Source of the DNA: CAYYNP01 sp964472545
Lineage (GTDB): Bacteria > Planctomycetota > Planctomycetia > Pirellulales > Thermoguttaceae
Reading direction: 5' to 3'
NCBI GenBank assembly: GCA_964472545.1
Contig: CAYYNP010000087.1
Location: 1 to 32,210 of the forward strand
Length of the DNA: 32,210 nt
Shown here: positions 32,161-32,210 of the stretch, piece by piece
Position numbering within the stretch: the stretch's first letter is position 1
How the letters are laid out: every line of letters starts with the position of its first letter
The notes under the pieces: generated by a model
Told to the model about the DNA's origin: nothing
Database searches by the model: none
What the model saw: the letters and a program-made list of their open reading frames with translations, nothing else
Translations under genes and position numbers: made by a program

Positions 32161-32210
32161 GCCCCCCCCCAAAAACCCAACCAAAAAAAAAACCCCCCCC
32201 CCCCCCCCCC
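32161..32210. other. Low-complexity homopolymer tail, likely assembly artefact
   Basis: The final 50 bases are runs of C and A ending in 18 C residues. Nothing in the preceding 32 kb resembles this, and it sits exactly at the window end, just after the addA stop. It is best read as low-quality read ends at a contig terminus. Confidence 0.8.

Overview
This is high-GC chromosomal DNA that most likely comes from an uncultured member of the Planctomycetota, probably Pirellulales-like. The best taxonomic marker is the DUF1559 protein with a type IV pilin-like N-terminus at 23640-24728, a family greatly expanded in planctomycetes. A tubulin-like (Tubulin_2) protein, a Ser/Thr kinase, PA14-like glycosidase domains and many short dispersed palindromic repeats also fit. 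The last 50 bases are homopolymer runs and look like an assembly artefact at a contig end.

Layout. 1-696 (-): secreted LamG-like protein, cut by the window edge. 1163-1468 (+): MTH1187/YqgV-type thiamine-binding protein, flanked by two palindromic repeats. 1593-5606 (+): three-gene glycolate oxidase operon (glcD, glcE, glcF). 5925-6698 (+): multi-pass membrane protein. 6850-6960 (+): 36-residue membrane peptide. 7012-12010 (-): AAA ATPase, Ser/Thr kinase and tubulin-like protein. 12438-13532 (+, divergent): FHA-EAL protein. 13744-14907 (-): FabV-type enoyl reductase. 15397-16997 (+): class IV HDAC-like deacylase overlapping a macro-domain gene. 17145-17693 (+): unknown acidic protein. 17775-19696 (+): GH16 glycoside hydrolase whose carbohydrate-binding tail is in another frame. 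19844-20123 (+): dead IS200-like transposase fragment. 20216-23194 (+): large six-hairpin glycosidase. 23355-23439 (-): tRNA-Leu(CAG). 23640-24728 (-): DUF1559 protein with a good promoter and terminator. 25160-32142 (+): AddB and AddA, a two-subunit helicase-nuclease for double-strand break repair.

The best candidate for an undescribed system is 7012-13532. It encodes a kinase, a GTPase-fold tubulin relative, an AAA ATPase with a winged-helix-like N-terminus, and a divergent phosphothreonine-reading (FHA) c-di-GMP phosphodiesterase with all catalytic residues present. I infer a signalling-cytoskeletal module, but only the domain content and gene order are directly visible. The HDAC-macro pair (15397-16997) is a second compact module, possibly for protein deacylation and ADP-ribose-type ligands.

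Two places look like broken or recoded fusions: GH16/binding domain at 18659 and kinase/tubulin at about 9480-9590. Several families of dispersed palindromic repeats lie between genes, and one copy sits in frame inside addB. Many genes start with GTG or TTG, so several starts were set by Shine-Dalgarno spacing and family alignment rather than by the longest open frame.
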